64,000 nt of DNA from Phaseolus vulgaris (taxonomy: Eukaryota > Streptophyta > Magnoliopsida > Fabales > Fabaceae). Numbering within the stretch: the stretch's first letter is position 1; each line of letters begins with the position of its first letter. Positions 23,699-34,601 of this stretch are shown here, piece by piece. The position numbers and the translations under genes were made by a program. The DNA is taken from positions 4,442,311 to 4,506,310 of the forward strand of contig NC_023758.2 in NCBI RefSeq assembly GCF_000499845.2, read 5' to 3'. The notes beneath the pieces were generated by a model. That model saw only the letters and a list, made by a program, of their open reading frames with translations. It did not search any database and was not told the DNA's origin.

Positions 23699-26577
23699 AT
23701 GGCAGAGGGTTCTAATGGTTTCATCATCCCATGGAAGTGTTTAAAGGATAGGGAAGAATCTCCTGCGAAGACTGTATATGCTAAGTCTGGACAAAAGAAA
23801 ACTTTTGCTCAGGCTTTGGGAACTACATGTGATATTCCTTTGTCCGAGTTACCCACTCCTTATATTAAGGGAGACATGATTGTGGTCCGGATCGATGAAA
23901 CAGAATACTTGGCTGGCCTTGAGGATTGCAAGACTCATTTACATGGTCGGGTTATTCTTTCTAAGGGAGATAAACCTCTCACACACCTAGACTTAACTAA
24001 AAAGTTGCAGGCGGTGTGGAAGGCTCTTGGACCGTGGAAAGCAATTCCTCTTGGGAAGGGTTTTTATGAGTTTGAGTTCGCTTCTTTAGAAGACATGCGG
24101 TGGGTTCTCGGGATGGGTTCCTTGAAGTTATCTCCGGGTTTCTTGAGACTTTTTGCCTGGACAAAAGATTTTGTTCTGACTACCATGAAGAGTACAAAAA
24201 CTCAGGCCTGGGTTAGAATCTATAGTTTGCCTTTGGAGTATTGGAGGCCACATGTGATTTTTTCAATCATAAAATGTCTTGGTACTCCTTTGGTTTTGGA
24301 TGAGAATACTATGAGAAAGAAAAGGGGTATGTTTGTTAGAGTACTGGTGGATATTGATATGTTGTCCCCTCTTCCTGATCATCTCTGGGTTGAACGCTCA
24401 GACTTTACCTTTGTAGCTGGTGTGGAATAGGAATGGCTCCCTCCTTTTTGTTCTCACTGTAAGGTGATAGGCCATGAGCTTGCTCAGTGCCGAGTGATTC
24501 ATGATCAGGGTCGTGCTCCTGGGTCTCAACATAAATCTTTTCATAAGATAATTTATGATGAACGAGATCAGGGGAGGACTGAGGTCCCAAAACAACGTAA
24601 AGAGTATCGTAAAAAAGATCCGCAACCGAAGCAAGTGGAAGGTTACACTGATAAATTGACCATTAATGCTTCTGCCGGAGCTAAAGCAGGGTCACTCTTG
24701 GGTTATACTGCTATTGATAAACCAGGTGGAGTGGAGGACGATTTTGCTGATATGCCTTCTCTTGAAGATGTCTCGGATCATGAATCCATGCAGGGATTGC
24801 CCACTCACACTTTGAATTTCCCAGAAATGGGGACGCTAAGGAATTCACCTGCCCTTATGCAAGCCAAGGGCTCTGATCATATGGAGGTCTTGACTCCTGT
24901 AGTGGTACCCATCTCTCCTCAGCGGGTTAAATCACCTGTTCCTACTACAACCCTATCCAATAATCCAATTGATGGTCATTGATAGCTGTCGTTTTGCTGT
25001 CAAATTAATATGATTCTAGCGTAGACTTGTCTAACACTAGAGAGATGATAGTATAATTGTGGCCAGATGACCCCAAGTCGTCTCCCAACGAATCCAATAG
25101 TAAAATCAGTTGATCACGGTTTAGAATCTATCTGCAAGCAATAAAAGTTAGCAATAACAATAAAGATAAAAAGGGGGTTTGAGATAGTTGTGTAGAAAAT
25201 ATAAAAGAGATTAAAATAGCAAATAAAAAGCGGTTGACCCCAAGTTCTTCCACCATTGAATTCTTCACAGGTTCTCTAAAGATTAATCTTTTCTCAATCC
25301 TCCAACAGAGCTAAACCAGATTGAACATGCGCCGATCTAATTCAACTGAAACTCACCAGTAAAGCATGCGTCTACTAGTTTAATCAATACCCACTTTGTT
25401 CCATGCGTATACTCCATGAGAATGCTTACCTCCTCTCTCTTGAATCATGCGCCCAAGAAATTAATTAGAACGATGCAAACTAACTAAGAAACCAAAGTTT
25501 AAGACAAGGAAGACTCTCAATCATGCGTTCAAGTACAACCTCTCACAAAAACTAGTTTTCCAGGAGATTAGACAATAAAAACAACTGCTATAGAGACTTA
25601 AAAATCGAAACTTTTATAGAACAAAACCTCATAATTCAATGGGGAATTACAAAAGAATCAACCAAAATGGTTTAGCCTTCCATGCGGAGGCAAAACAAAA
25701 GAATTATAAAGAAGAAAAGAAACTAAGAAAATCATATGAAGCTCTCCCTTTTCTCCTTGGTGCTTGTGTCCTTTTATAGGCTTTTCTGCTCCAATGATCT
25801 TGAGAGAATATTGTAGTTTATATTTTGTTAACCGTTTCCAAGTTTCTATCTTTCTAGAATTCTTGTATTTTGCAGAAGATTTGCTTCCAATTCTGTTTCT
25901 GAGATATTGTAGATTTTATTTTCTCTTTCTTCTCCTCAGAATTTGTTTCCTGTTTTGGTTCAAGAAGCAATTTGGACTTTTGCATATTTGGCCCATTCAT
26001 AAAGGTAGATGCTTCCTCCGGATAATTTACTCTAAAAACACAAAATTAACAATAATAATAGTTAAGGCCCAAATAAACCCAATTATAAGAATATTAATTA
26101 AAATAATGGATTTATTTATTATTATAGTCCAATAATCTATGAATAAGGCTAATGAGTGTGAATAAATATATGCTCATCAGTCATCATGAGGAGGTCTCTG
26201 CTATTGTGATTGTACCATCCCCGTCGTCGGTGCTAAAAAATCACTTCTCCTCTCTTGATGGTTTAGACACTACTGATGTGGGAGGTGATCCTTATATTGG
26301 TACGTCTAGTGCCATTGTTGAACCTCAGAAGGGTAAATCTTCTGCGGATGTTAAAACACTATCGTTGGTCCTGCAAAATCACTTTTCCTCTCTTGATGGT
26401 TTGGAAAATACAAATGTTCTTTCAAAATTTTGGGTTGATCCCAACGAGATGGAGGAGGATGACAGTGATATTGGGGAGGAAATAGTTTGCACTAAAAGAA
26501 ACCTAGGGAGACCACCTAAGAAGAGTGGTAAATCCAAAAAAACTGCTAAGGCAGTTCTCTCCACAACGTCGCAATGA
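23699..26577 (+). pseudogene. LINE ORF1 (DUF4283/zinc-knuckle nucleic-acid-binding protein), broken
   Basis: The frame opens at 23699 (MAEGSNGFIIPWKCLKDREE). Residues about 70-240 match the plant LINE/gag-like DUF4283 region (KLQAVWKALGPWKAIPLGKG, TKTQAWVRIYSLPLEYWRPH). A TAG at 24428-24430 interrupts it. In the same frame a CCHC knuckle follows (CSHCKVIGHELAQC, about 24452-24493). At 24980 a solo LTR breaks the gene, and the frame resumes at about 26185 (HEEVSAIVIV) and stops at 26577. The late part repeats an NHFSSLDGL motif twice and ends in a basic tail (GRPPKKSGKSKKTAK). The product would bind element RNA. Lesions seen: one nonsense codon and one insertion. Confidence 0.85.
24980..26179. 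mobile_element. Solo LTR (1200 bp) inserted in LINE ORF1
   Basis: The segment starts TGATAGCTGTC and ends GCTCATCA, giving TG...CA termini. It is bounded by identical 5-mers GTCAT (24975-24979 and 26180-26184), the target duplication of an LTR retrotransposon. The LINE reading frame matches across the gap when the segment and one 5-mer are left out. No internal coding region or second LTR is present, so it is a product of LTR-LTR recombination. A TATAGG near 25775 could be the LTR promoter. The family was not identified. Confidence 0.88.
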
Positions 26578-29500
26578 AAGTCTCTTCATTTTTCTGGAAT
26601 GTTAGAGGATTGGGAAACCACAAACCTGTGGAGATGTTGATTAGTTTACTCAAACTACACAAACCTCTTCTGGTTTTTCTTGCTGAACCTATGGTGCCGT
26701 ACATTGATGCTTTTGAAGTCATTTTCAAATCTGTTAATATGCATTTGGTGGCTACGTCTCCTATTGTTAATAAAGCTGCGAAGCTTTGGTGTTTGTCGGT
26801 TCCTAATTTGGTTCGAAATTTCTTGGTAAATGAACAATTTATTTCTGTAACTTGTCATTTGCATGATAAATGTTTTAGTTTTGCAGGTGTTTATGGTGCT
26901 ACCACATACGTGGCTAGACGGGTTTTGTGGAGGGATCTTAGTTCCTTCATAGGGTCTTGGTGTATTATGGGTGATTTTAATGTTGTGCTCTCAGCCGATG
27001 ACTGTAAAGGAGGGGTGGCTCCTAATCAGGTTTCTTGCAATGAATTCCTTGATTGGATTAATACTAATGATCTTTCTTGTATGCCTTTTACTGGTACTTG
27101 CTATACTTGGTGTAATGGAAGGAGAGGGCTCCATAGAATTCATAGAAAATTGGATAGGGCGTTATGTAACGAAGTGTGTTTGGATGAATGGGATTCTTGT
27201 ACTTATCAGGTTCTTGTTAAAAATTGTTATGATCATTCCCCTATTCTTACTAGTCTTGCTAGTAATTCTTTGAAGAAGGTTAGCAATTTTCGTTTCTTTT
27301 CTATGTGGCTTCAAGACGCTTCATGTATGAAGCTTATTCGTGATTCTTGGGCTAATAAGGTTGTTGGTTGTCCTATGTTTATTTTACATCACAAGTTAAA
27401 AAGGTTGAAAGTTGAGCTACGTGACTGGAATAAAAATTCTTTTGGTAATGTTCACAATGTCGTTTTCTTAAACAGGGTCTTTTGCTTGGTCTTCAACAAA
27501 CCTTAGAGACTGCTAGTATGTCTGATATTGATGGACTTCTCTATTAAGAAAGGATCGCTAAAGTGGAGCTTGATCAGGCTCTTCACTGTCAATATTTGTT
27601 TTGGAAAGAAAGGGCTAAAATGCTTTGGTTTAAATATGGGGATAGAAATACTGTTTTTTTCCATGCTGTGGTCAAGAGGAGGAATAATTTTAGTGGGATT
27701 CATCGTCTACGAATTGATAATGTTGTTACTGAGGATCCTACACTCATTGAGGAACATATTTTGGACTTTTATAAAACTCTTTATGCCGAGTCTATTTCTC
27801 ATGATCAGGATGCAAACAATATGGAAGATTTTATTGGTACTTATATTCCTGAGCTGGTTTCCTCTGAGGAGAATATGATGTTGCTTAAATGTCCTGATTT
27901 TTTGGAAATCAAGAATGTTGTTTTTAACCTTAATGGTAATAGTGCTCCAGGTCCTGATGGCTTTGGTGGTGTTTTTTATCATTCTTGTTGGGATATTATT
28001 GGGACAGATGTTTGTAATGCAGTCCAACAGTTTTTTAAACAAAACTGGGTTCTCCCTGGAATGAACAGTAATGTGGTATCTCTTATTCCTAAGATTCAGG
28101 GTGCTGAATCTATTAAAGATTACAGGCTGATTGTTGTTGCTAATTTTAAATTTAAGATTATTTCCAAGATTTTGGCAGATCGGCTTGCTCTTGTGGCTAC
28201 CAGAATTATTTCTCCTAATCAGTATGGGTTTGTGCAGGGCAGACAGATTCAAGATTGTATTAGTATTGCTTCTGAAGCTATTAACTTGCTTTCTAAAAAG
28301 GTTGACGGAGGCAATGTGGCTTACAAAGTTGATATTCACAAAGCTTTTGACACTCTAAGTTGGAAGTTTTTACTATCAGTTTTGTCACGCTTTGGTTTTC
28401 ACCCCTCGTTTGTCGGTTGGATTAGTACTATTCTCCGTTCAGCTATGCTTTCTATCAGAATAAATGGTAGTTTGGTGGGTTTTTTTCCTTGTAGTAGAGG
28501 TGTTAGACAAGGTGATCCTTTGTCTCCTATACTTTTTTGTCTTGCAAAGGAAGTTCTTAGTAGAGGTCTCTCAAAGCTTGTGAATGATAAGAAGATTCTA
28601 CATATGGCTAGTCCACAAGGTTTTCTCACTCCCTCTCATATTTTATATGCGGATGACATTTTTATTTTCTGTAGGGCGGATACTAAGTCTCTTAGAAATT
28701 TGAGAAATTTTCTTAAAACATATGGTGATTTCTCTGGTCAATATGTTAATAATTCTAAGAGTAGTTTTTTCACCATGGATAATTCTACAAGATTTGTCAC
28801 CAAAATTCAGCGTATTCTTTCTTGTAGTCATGGTTGTTTGCCTTTCACTTATTTAGGAGTGCCTATCTTTGTTGGTGCTCCAAGGGGTCGTTTTCTTCAA
28901 CCTTTGGCTGATAAAGTCAAATTGAAGCTAGCTTCTTGGAAAGGTAAATCTCTTAGCATGATGGGTCGAGTTCAGTTGGTCAATACGGTGATTACGGGTC
29001 TTCTAGCTTATAGTTTTAATTTGTATAAATGGCCTGTTTCTCTTCTTAAGCAAGTTGAACAGTGGTGTCGAAATTTTATCTGGACTGGTGATATTCTGAA
29101 AAAAGGTATAGCTACTGTTAATTGGAATACGATTTGTTCTCCCCTTGAGAATGGAGGTTTGAAAATTATTAACCTTCACCATAAAAATAATGCACATCTT
29201 CTTAAGCTTGCTTGGAACTTTGCTTATAGCAACAAGCCTTAGTCTCTGCTCTTGAAAGCTAGGGTCCTTAAATCAAAATATGAGTTTCGAATGGTTTATA
29301 GATCGTCATCTCTTTGGCCTGGAATTAAGCAATTTTATTCTACTATACATGATTATACTTCTTGGACTGTTGGTACAGGTTCTCTTATTAATTTTTGGAA
29401 TGATAAATGGTGTGCTACTACTTCTTTAGCAAATATTTCAGGATTATCTGATGGTGCTAGTATTCCAGATATAGTCTCTCAGTTTTGGACAGGTAGTGAT

Positions 29501-30600
29501 TGGAATATTCCATTGTCTTTACAGCAGATGCCTCATCTTTTTAGTCATATCATGGTTAGGGCAGTACAGGATATTCCTAATTGGATTCTAGATGAGTCTG
29601 GTCGTCTCACTCTTAAATCAGCTAGGACTTTTTTCTTAGATCCAGGGGTTTCCTGTGGTTGGGGTAAATTTATTTGGTCTTCATATATTCCGCCTTCCAA
29701 AACTCTTGTCCTTTGGAAAGTTTTTCATGGGCGGCTTCCTACAGATCAGCATATTCAAAATAAAGGTTTGCATATTTGTTCTGTGTGTACGCTTTGTGAA
29801 AAGCACGAGGAATCTATTCAACATTTATTTTTTGAATATGCTAATGTTTTGCGTATTTGGAGTTGGGTTCAACACATTTTTCCTACTTATCATTTCTCTA
29901 ATAAGGATGATCTTCTTTCTTTTATTAAGAGTTATGGTAGTCTGTTGTTAAATTAATTAAGCTAGCTGTGATAACTTTTTCTATTTGGATGATATGGCGT
30001 ATGAGGAATTATGCTCGTTTTCAGGATAAGATTGAGGTTTCTAGGGCTATTTTGGTTATTAAAGACTTAACTTGTCTAGTAGGTAATTCGTCTAAAGCTT
30101 CAATGAAGAATGATATGTTTGATTTCAATGTGCTAAAGTTTTTGGTATTAACACTCGTACTGGTAAAGTTCTACGTCCTCTTCCTATTAGATGGGAGTTT
30201 CCTTCACCAGGTTGGGTAAAAATTAACACTGATGGGGCTGCTAGGGGTATCCTGGTCTTGCTAGTTACGGAGGTATTTTTCGTGGGAGTATGGGGGAATT
30301 TATTGGAGCTTTTTCTGCGTTTCTTGAAGTTCAAACTGCTCTGGTTGCTGAGTTTTTTATGGGGTTATACATGCTATGGAAGAAGCTCAAAAGATGGGGC
30401 TTACTAATGTCTGGCTGAAATGTGATTCTACTTTGGTTTGTGTTGCGTTTACTGCTAGGACAAATGTTCCTTGGATGCTTCGTAATCGATGGAATGCTTG
30501 TCTTAATTACTGTGGGAAAATTAGGTTTACAGTTACTCATATTTTTCGTGAAGGAAATGCGTGTGCTAATAAGTTGGCTAATTTAGGATTTTTTTCATAG
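26574..30600 (+). pseudogene. LINE ORF2 (endonuclease, reverse transcriptase, RNase H), broken
   Basis: The start ATG overlaps the ORF1 stop as ATGA. The endonuclease (26574-27300) has WNVRGLGN, an AEP motif, GDFNVVLS and DHSPIL. A frameshift near 27470 and a TAA at 27545-27547 follow. The reverse transcriptase lies in a long open stretch (27563-29242) with NGNSAPGPDGFGG, DIHKAFDTLSWKFL, GVRQGDPLSPILF and the catalytic LYADDIFIF. After a TAG (29240) comes a zf-RVT region (PPSKTLVLWKVFHGRLPTDQ, CTLCEKHEESIQHLFF, where the last expected cysteine is Tyr), a stop and frameshift at about 29950, then an RNase H with INTDGAARG, WLKCDST and REGNACANKLA split over frames. This is a plant L1 clade polyprotein with at least five lesions, so it is not functional. 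Confidence 0.9.
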
Positions 30601-30873
30601 AGAACCTTTTCTTTGGTATAATAGGCTTCCACCTTGTCTGTTCTTAGAATTCTTTATGAATAGGTATAGTCTACCTATGCATCGTTTTTGTTAACATATA
30701 GGTTTTGGTCTAGTCCCCCCGTATTTTTGTATTTTTTTCTTTTGTTTAATAATATTTTTTTCATGTGATGGTAAATGATTGTTGTTACTTGAGGTGTCAG
30801 CCTAGTTGAGATCTTAAGTGGCATAGTGATATCTGATATGAAAGCTTTTATTTAAAAAAAAAGTAAAAAAAAA

Positions 30874-32489
30874 TCATAAGGTGATAAGGGAATACAAAGT
30901 TATGTAAATTATTGTTTGGGAATTACAAATTTGTATAATAAAAAATAAGCTTTGAATTTATTTAATTGGATTTAAAGAATGATAATTTTGATTACTTTTA
31001 TTGATGTTATATTGATTTAGTTTTTAGTTTTTATTTTATTCTTATTTTCCCTTAATTATCACTTCGACTCTCTTTTTAATCCGATCGTTCCTTGATTTTG
31101 AAATAAATGAAGGTAGGCTTACTATAGTCAAGTTACAACTTTGATCTACCACTTTTTTTTTTTATAATTCTATAATTTTATATTTTGGTTATGTATAAGT
31201 ATATTTAATTATATAAATACTTTATGAATTTTTAATTTTAATTAACTTCTTTAATTGAATAAAATAGAATGCTGATTATTTTTATATCTTAAATTATTTT
31301 ATTGTAATTAATAATTAAAATTAATTTGAAAAATGTTAATGATTTAATATTATCCCATAATCAATAATATTTTACTTTAGAGTTTTGATATATTTAAAAT
31401 TCAAAATTTTGATATTCGTATAATATATAATGTTTATTTATAAATAAATTTGAGGAGTCGGAGCAATAAAGTAACGAAATTATATAGAAAATAGAATAAA
31501 TGCATGGTATCCAATCTCTCGACATTACCAAAAAAAAATTATTAAATAGAAACTAATTTTAGAGATTAAAAATAATTATTTGTTACAATGACTAAATTAG
31601 TTACTATTTTAAAATTTAAAAAAATATTAATTTTTAAATTAATTTCTATTAATCAATAATATAAACTAATTTAAAAATTAATAATTTTTTTAATCTTTAA
31701 AATAGTATTTAATTTAGTCATTATAACAATTAATTAGTTTTTATCTTTTAAATGATTTTTTATTTAATAATTTTGTAGTAACACATATGAACTATTAAAA
31801 TTATTTATGGGTTTTGAAAACAGAAGAAATTAAATATTATATTAAAAATGAAAGTTTTGTAGGTGATGGAAATAGAGTTAGTCTCTTTAATGTCACAGTG
31901 GGAGTTTATGTCTTAAATGGTCACATCATAGAATTTGAGCACATATATAATAGTTATGATCGTTTCCCTTTTTCTTTCACTTCGTGTATTTTATTTTTTT
32001 GGTGTGTGTCTATAAAACATACCTTAAACGAGTTAAAAAAAATACCAGGAAGGTCAATGCAAATATAAAGAGGCTCTGATTGAACCAGCACAGAACACTA
32101 TGAAAGGAACCAGTCAGTTAATATCACGGCTCTTCTTGTTCATAATTGAATCGTGACAACGAAAGGAACAACATCATGAATAATGTTATGTTCCGGGTAG
32201 ATATTTGATTATGACTAAATAAAATAAAATACCATAAAATAAGAGTGTTTTTTTTTTTGTGGCTAGTAATGTTTGAGTGTCTCGTAAGTGTTGGTCCATT
32301 ATTGAAAATGAGTAGGTCAATGGAACTCACTAATGTTTTGTGATCACCATACAAAACGTACAACGGTTTTTGTGGTTGTTATTGGGTGATATTTCACCAT
32401 CCACAATTTTTAATATTATTACTATAATATCTTTTCATATTATTTAATTACAAATTTACTTTTCCCTATATATAATTCTCTCTTTTTTC
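30874..32489. other. Intergenic DNA between the LINE and the tryptophan synthase gene
   Basis: AT-rich. At about 31535-31790 lies a decayed member of the CACTACAAG-type MITE group, with mirrored AAACTAATTT blocks. At 32109-32290 is the second copy of a dispersed repeat also found at 21536-21710. The 3' UTR of the minus-strand gene probably occupies about 32300-32489. Confidence 0.45.
32109..32290. repeat. Dispersed repeat copy B (matches 21536-21710)
   Basis: Shares AGTTAATATCACG, ATAATTGAATCGTGACAA, AATAATGTTATGTTC and the following AT-rich run with the copy at 21536-21710, in the same orientation. Confidence 0.6.
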
Positions 32490-34517
32490 TTATTTGTCTA
32501 AGAGTCTGCGTTCGAAGACTATAGCTGCATCCTTATCTCCACGACCACTGCAATTCACAACAACCTTAGTTCCGTCGCATAGTGTCGGAGCCAATTTGTC
32601 CAAGATACCCAATGCATGTGCAGCCTCCAGGGATGGAAATATGCCCTCTAATTTGCATAATTTTTGGTAAGCTGCATAATGTGTCACTGAATTAGTTAAT
32701 AAATAAATAAATATTACTTTCATAATTGATAATTAAAAACATCAATTTATCAATATAATCCATATAATTTTTAAATTATTATTCTAGAAAAAGTTGTTTC
32801 ACTTTTCAATTACAAGATTTCATTGTCAACTTTCCCTTTCTAGTTGTCATGCATGATTGTGAAAGTATCACTAATACTAATAGGAAAAAGTTTTCTTAAC
32901 ATTGATAAAATTTTCATAACTGAAAATATTATAATACGCACCATCAAGAGCTTCTTCGTCAGTTGCAGCACAGAATTCAGCACGCCCAGTTTCTTTCAGA
33001 AAGCTTAACTCTGGACCAACTCCTGGATACTCCATTCTGCAAGTTCATATCAAATCTGGGTTTGTAAGCTTTTGAGGACGAAGTTGTGATTAGGGAAAGA
33101 TATCAAATGATTAATTAATTAATTGGTTAATTACTGACCCAGCGGCGATGGAATGTGGATGAAGAACTTGGCCATGGTGGTCCTGTAGTAAGTAGCTGAT
33201 GGCGCCGTGGTAAACACCCACTTCTCCTTTGGTCAACGTTGAAGAATGTTTTCCACTTTCTAGTCCCAAACCTCCACCTTCAACTCCGATCATCCTTACA
33301 TCTTCGTCTCCGACGAACTCGTGAAACAGACCCAAAGCGTTTGACCCCGTCCCCACGCAAGCCACCAGAACATCTGGCTTCCCTCCCCATTTCTCCAACG
33401 CTTGCATCCTCGTTTCTTTCCCTATCACCGACTGAAACTCCCGAACCATGCTCGGACATGGGTGTGGCCCCACCGCTGAACCCGTCAAGTGGTATTTCTC
33501 TTCCAAATCCCCCACCCAACACCGAAACGCATCTGATGCTGCATCTCTGAACCCTCCCTCAACTGCTTCAACCTATGCATCCACAAACCACCAGTTACTA
33601 ACGCAGAAAATATTAACCTATAAGTTTCTAACACAACACAGATACTTGCTGATAGAGCTCTACCGGAAAAAAACATGGAAAATGGAATAATGGTTTATAC
33701 CTGAGCTCCTAACAGCTTCATCAACCGCACATTTGAATACTGTCTGTCGATGTCTTTGTTGGACATGAAAACCGTGCACTCCAAAGCAAGTTTTGCGCAT
33801 GCTGCAGCTGTTGCAAGGCCGTGTTGTCCAGAGCCAGTGGCGGTGACCACGCTTTTGCAGCCCATGCGTTTAGCGATCATGGCTTGCGCAAGAGCGTTGT
33901 TCATCTTGTGAGAGCCACCGTGGTTCAGATCCTCTCTCTTTAAGTATATATCAGGCCCTTTCCCATTGTTTCTGCTCTTATAATACTCCGACAACCGCTC
34001 CGCGTGATACAGCGGCGTCTCTCTCCCAGCATAGTCTCTCAAAGCCTCCGCCAGCTCCGCCTGCGGGAACGGAAGAACAACCATCCAAGGTTTTGTTTAA
34101 AAACGTTTCGAATTATTGTTCCATATATACAGTACGTAATTAATAACAATGAATTTGATTAATTTTGGTAATTAATTAATTAACCTGAAAAGCATCATCG
34201 GAGATGGCGTTTTTGAACTCAGCTTCAAGCTGGCTCAAACACGCTACAATTGTTTCAGGCACAAATTTCCCTCCAAACCTACCGAACTTTCCAGAAGTAG
34301 AGGTGGAAGGGTTTTTCACGTGGTGGTGAGTTTCGAAAGGCTTATTGTCTATGGAAGGTGGTGGAGGGGGAACGTAGGTAACGGTGAACTGAGGGAGCTT
34401 AGTTTGGTGAGTGACCACCGCTTGAGCCACCACGGAGGCGGCGCGTTCTTTCTGATCTACGAACTTGGAAGTTCTGGAATGGCAGCTAACGAGTGCCCCT
34501 TGCAGTTTGGAAGCCAT
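32490..34517 (-). CDS. TSB: Divergent tryptophan synthase beta chain, plastid-targeted, catalytic Glu replaced
   Basis: Five exons: 34185-34517, 33701-34060, 33139-33572, 32942-33036 and 32490-32671. All junctions are GT-AG and the frame is open, giving 467 aa. Residues about 1-75 look like a chloroplast transit peptide. The fold is Trp[28 protein letters not shown] (PLP Lys163), [28 protein letters not shown] and [12 protein letters not shown]. TrpB condenses indole with serine on PLP. Several motifs differ from the norm I know (LNHTGAHK, AETGAGQHG, GGGSNA, GLD): here they read [23 protein letters not shown] and GME. The position equal to bacterial Glu109 is Ala185 (codon 33839-33841), 22 residues after Lys163 as in the bacterial enzyme, and Asp305 is Glu378. 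Splicing and frame are intact, so decay is unlikely. An altered PLP reaction or a non-catalytic role is inferred. Confidence 0.9.
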
Positions 34518-34593
34518 GATGGTGTTTGTGTGAGTGAGTGAAGAATGAGAGAGAGTTGTGTTTGCTTGCAACAATGGCTCCTCACAGAGGCCA

Positions 34594-34601
34594 TATTTAT
34601 A
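34594..34601 (-). promoter_or_regulatory. TATA box of the tryptophan synthase-like gene
   Basis: TATAAATA on the minus strand, 77 bases upstream of the start codon, in a clear ACTATAAATATGG context. It would place transcription start near 34565 with a leader of about 50 bases. Confidence 0.65.

Larger units (their letters stand above)
23390..30873 (+). mobile_element. L1-type LINE, full-length but inactivated
   Basis: Order of parts: a GC-rich leader with four 21-bp monomers (23400-23483); ORF1 (23699-26577); ORF2 (26574-30600) with endonuclease, reverse transcriptase, zf-RVT and RNase H regions; a roughly 250-bp 3' UTR; and a terminal A-rich tail (30854-30873). Without the solo LTR (24980-26179) and its extra target copy, the element is about 6.3 kb. 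The 5' boundary is placed where Copia-like sequence gives way to the GC-rich monomers and is uncertain by about 20 bases; no clear target duplication was found. Nonsense codons and frameshifts disable both ORFs. Confidence 0.85.

Noticed and set aside
23509..23727. Overlapping frames in the GC-rich LINE leader
   Set aside because: They arise from high GC content lacking stop codons; ORF1 starts downstream at 23699.
27707..28339. 210-codon minus-strand open frame inside the LINE
   Set aside because: It is antisense to the reverse transcriptase coding region and mirrors its codon bias; no independent motif.
31814..32068. Open frame of 84 codons on the plus strand
   Set aside because: No recognisable domain; it lies in AT-rich flank next to a repeat, and codon use looks random.
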